Shown here piece after piece: positions 62,610-64,000 of a stretch of 64,000 bases of DNA. Origin of the DNA: VRUG01 sp965372745 (GTDB taxonomy: Bacteria > Planctomycetota > Phycisphaerae > Sedimentisphaerales > Anaerobacaceae); contig CBDVDM010000001.1 in the NCBI GenBank assembly GCA_965372745.1, positions 151,272-215,271 on the forward strand, in the 5' to 3' direction. The notes beneath the pieces were generated by a model that was not told the origin of the DNA, did no database searches, and saw nothing but the letters and a program-made list of their open reading frames with translations. The position numbers and the translations under genes were made by a program. Every line of letters begins with the position of its first letter. The first letter of the stretch is position 1.

Positions 62610-63698
62610 TTAGTCATGCCACTGTTCCATTTTGAGCCACTCAGCAGCAAACACAGCAAAATCCAGAAAATTGATGAATAAGTCTTTTGGTTCAGCCAAG
62701 TCGCATCTATCTATCCAGCTTTCTTCTCCGAAATGACTTAGCCAAGCCGATACAAATAGTGTAAAATCAAAGAAATCAACAATGCCATCAAGATTTATGT
62801 CAGCCGAATACTCTTGCTCTTCCAGAACGCCGATTGCCTCCAAATCCAGCCCGCCGGAACCCCATGTAACCCAGGCGTCATAAATTGGATGATTGACATC
62901 ATAATAATCCCAGTCAGGCCAAGTGTTTGGGTCAGTATGCTCTACCGCCACATCGTTAAAATCGCCGCTCCCCGGAATATCAACTATCCGCACATAGCTT
63001 ATATTGTTGATATCGACGATACCATCCTTAACCATTTGGTCCTCTGTGATTTCACTTAAATCGAATGGCGTGCCAACACAAAGGCCGTGAGCATTAGGAT
63101 GCTTACCAACAAGATTGAGAATATTGCTAATCTCAATAGTACCATAAGCTCCCACAAGTTCGGGTGTTAATGATACGGTAGGAAATCTGGCAAAATTTAC
63201 GCTGTCAGAAGACACTTCCACATATCCTAACTCTGAAAACATTTGTCCCTCAATGGCGCCACCGCCGGTATTGTAATTAGATACGAAACCATTCTCAAAA
63301 ACAACAAAATCATAACCGTTGACATTACGAATATGATTGGGGTCGCTGAAAAATAAAGTTATCTGACCGGGCGGGATGCCTTGGTTAATCTGGTCTTGGT
63401 CTAAATCGCCCATGCTTACAATGTCAAGATTGTTGCCTGTAGCCGGACCCAGCGATTTGTCAGGATTAGTCCAATCATAATCCACTCCCGGCGCAGGCTG
63501 ATAATTAAACACATCAGTGGCCCAGCCGCGAAATATCGGGTTGAGAATAGCGTCGGGGTCTTCGAATGGATTAGCGTGTCGCCAGTCATCACCAATGTAT
63601 CCGTTTACTCCTGCTTCGGTGTAAGGCCCGGCGTCGACAACAGCTGTCAAACAAAGACAGACCATGAGAAAAGCTGTTTGTGTTTTTCCGCCGAACAT
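62610..63698 (-). CDS. Secreted dockerin-type protein
   Basis: The start codon at 63698 has an AAAGGA site and begins a signal peptide (MFGGKTQTAFLMVCLCLTAVVDAG). Upstream in-frame ATGs at 63752 and 63713 lack a site. The 362-residue protein has an extracellular beta-rich part (GYDFVVFENGF, GYVEVSSDSVNFARFP, SYVRIVDIPGSGDFNDVAV) and ends in two dockerin-like calcium repeats (DINLDGIVDFFDFTLFVSAW and INFLDFAVFAAEW). The role is likely a surface or cellulosome-like component. The C-terminal repeats resemble those at 27556. Confidence 0.9.
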   Translation of the reverse strand: MFGGKTQTAFLMVCLCLTAVVDAGPYTEAGVNGYIGDDWRHANPFEDPDAILNPIFRGWATDVFNYQPAPGVDYDWTNPDKSLGPATGNNLDIVSMGDLDQDQINQGIPPGQITLFFSDPNHIRNVNGYDFVVFENGFVSNYNTGGGAIEGQMFSELGYVEVSSDSVNFARFPTVSLTPELVGAYGTIEISNILNLVGKHPNAHGLCVGTPFDLSEITEDQMVKDGIVDINNISYVRIVDIPGSGDFNDVAVEHTDPNTWPDWDYYDVNHPIYDAWVTWGSGGLDLEAIGVLEEQEYSADINLDGIVDFFDFTLFVSAWLSHFGEESWIDRCDLAEPKDLFINFLDFAVFAAEWLKMEQWHD

Positions 63699-63720
63699 TA
63701 TCTTTCCTTTCATATTATGA

Positions 63721-63744
63721 GTGGGGCTACTGCCATAGCCCCAC
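63721..63744 (-). terminator. Hairpin between the PEP-CTERM and dockerin genes
   Basis: A perfect 9-bp stem (GTGGGGCTA with TAGCCCCAC) with a six-base loop lies between the two leftward genes. There is no T-run after it, so it may be a processing or partial terminator. Confidence 0.45.
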
Positions 63745-63792
63745 CCACTCATTGAGATGAAACAACTTTATGTCAAATAGCCAAAGCTATTT

Positions 63793-64000
63793 TTACCCTT
63801 TGCGTCTCCTAAGAAGCAATCCTCCGAGGCCCAGCAATGCCAGAGTAGCCGGTTCTGGAATGACCGTATCCATCGCAAAATATGCTGGCGTATTCATGCC
63901 CCAATCACCGACATCACTTGAGTTGAGGGCGAACTCCAGACTCTTTACCGCTCCCAACGAAGTCAAATCAACGTATTCCCATGTCTCCACGATGTAATCC
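63793..64000 (-). CDS. PEP-CTERM protein with DUF4465 domain (partial)
   Basis: The frame is open to the right edge, so the N-terminus is missing. The visible 68 or so residues are the C-terminal part of a DUF4465 domain (YVDLTSLGAVKSLEF, GMNTPAYFAMDTV). A PEP-CTERM tail follows: VIPEPATLALLGLGGLLLRR ending in a basic RRRKG. That tail is the recognition signal for an exosortase, such as the one at 8138. This is the only PEP-CTERM protein that I see here. Confidence 0.93.
   Translation of the reverse strand, partial: DYIVETWEYVDLTSLGAVKSLEFALNSSDVGDWGMNTPAYFAMDTVIPEPATLALLGLGGLLLRRRKG

Overview
The window looks like a chromosomal stretch of an anaerobic member of the Planctomycetota, most probably class Phycisphaerae (Sedimentisphaerales-like). 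The evidence is the combination of an exosortase with a PEP-CTERM protein, secreted proteins with C-terminal dockerin-like repeats, an H-X9-DG type pseudopilin, an unusual long sigma-70 factor, and anaerobic enzymes (NifJ-type pyruvate:ferredoxin oxidoreductase, a single-cluster ferredoxin, a corrinoid protein). By eye the base composition is low-to-middle GC. The taxonomic call is an inference; no rRNA is present.

Layout. 1-5694: the end of dihydroorotase, a secreted propeller-like protein, a YacP/NYN nuclease-like protein and nifJ. 6485-18096: a rightward exopolysaccharide/exosortase operon (Wza-like lipoprotein, exosortase, EpsI-like partner, a 1631-residue TPR protein, a Wzc-like co-polymerase with an altered Walker A, a sugar epimerase) without glycosyltransferases. 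18547-19370: a Fur-family regulator, preceded by a possible structured RNA and a promoter whose spacer is a palindrome. 19629-27076: a leftward six-gene signalling operon (YfiR-like protein, sensor kinase, REC-HD-GYP, REC-kinase, REC, REC-GGDEF-HD-GYP) built around cyclic di-GMP. 27354-29071: tRNA-Pro, a trypsin-like dockerin protein and a small membrane protein. 29117-33327: a second surface-sugar locus, divergent (NusG paralogue and UDP-sugar dehydrogenase to the left; ATP-grasp enzyme and WecA-like transferase to the right).

33369-38737: a peptidase and a rhomboid protease, then an accessory island holding an HtrA-like protease between integron-like sites, an AT-rich HEPN-like gene and repeat-filled non-coding DNA. 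38738-51755: SH3 protein, AsmA-like protein, PurD, a membrane protein, CsrA, corrinoid protein, the novel-architecture sigma factor, a second YfiR-like gene, a flavin reductase, ProC and ferredoxin. 51977-57574: a housekeeping block with SRP RNA (ffs), dnaX, recR, rpoN and a phosphomannomutase. 57690-64000: a secreted zinc-site protein, a DUF1638 protein, a LexA-like repressor, a small kinase, ComF, and a leftward surface-protein cluster (PEP-CTERM, dockerin, pseudopilin).

Together the window links sugar-nucleotide supply, capsule export, protein anchoring by exosortase and cyclic di-GMP signalling. The most notable non-obvious signals are a nine-A slippage site in dnaX that would produce a gamma subunit in either shifted frame, the palindrome-embedded promoter with a possible structured RNA, and a cassette-like island.
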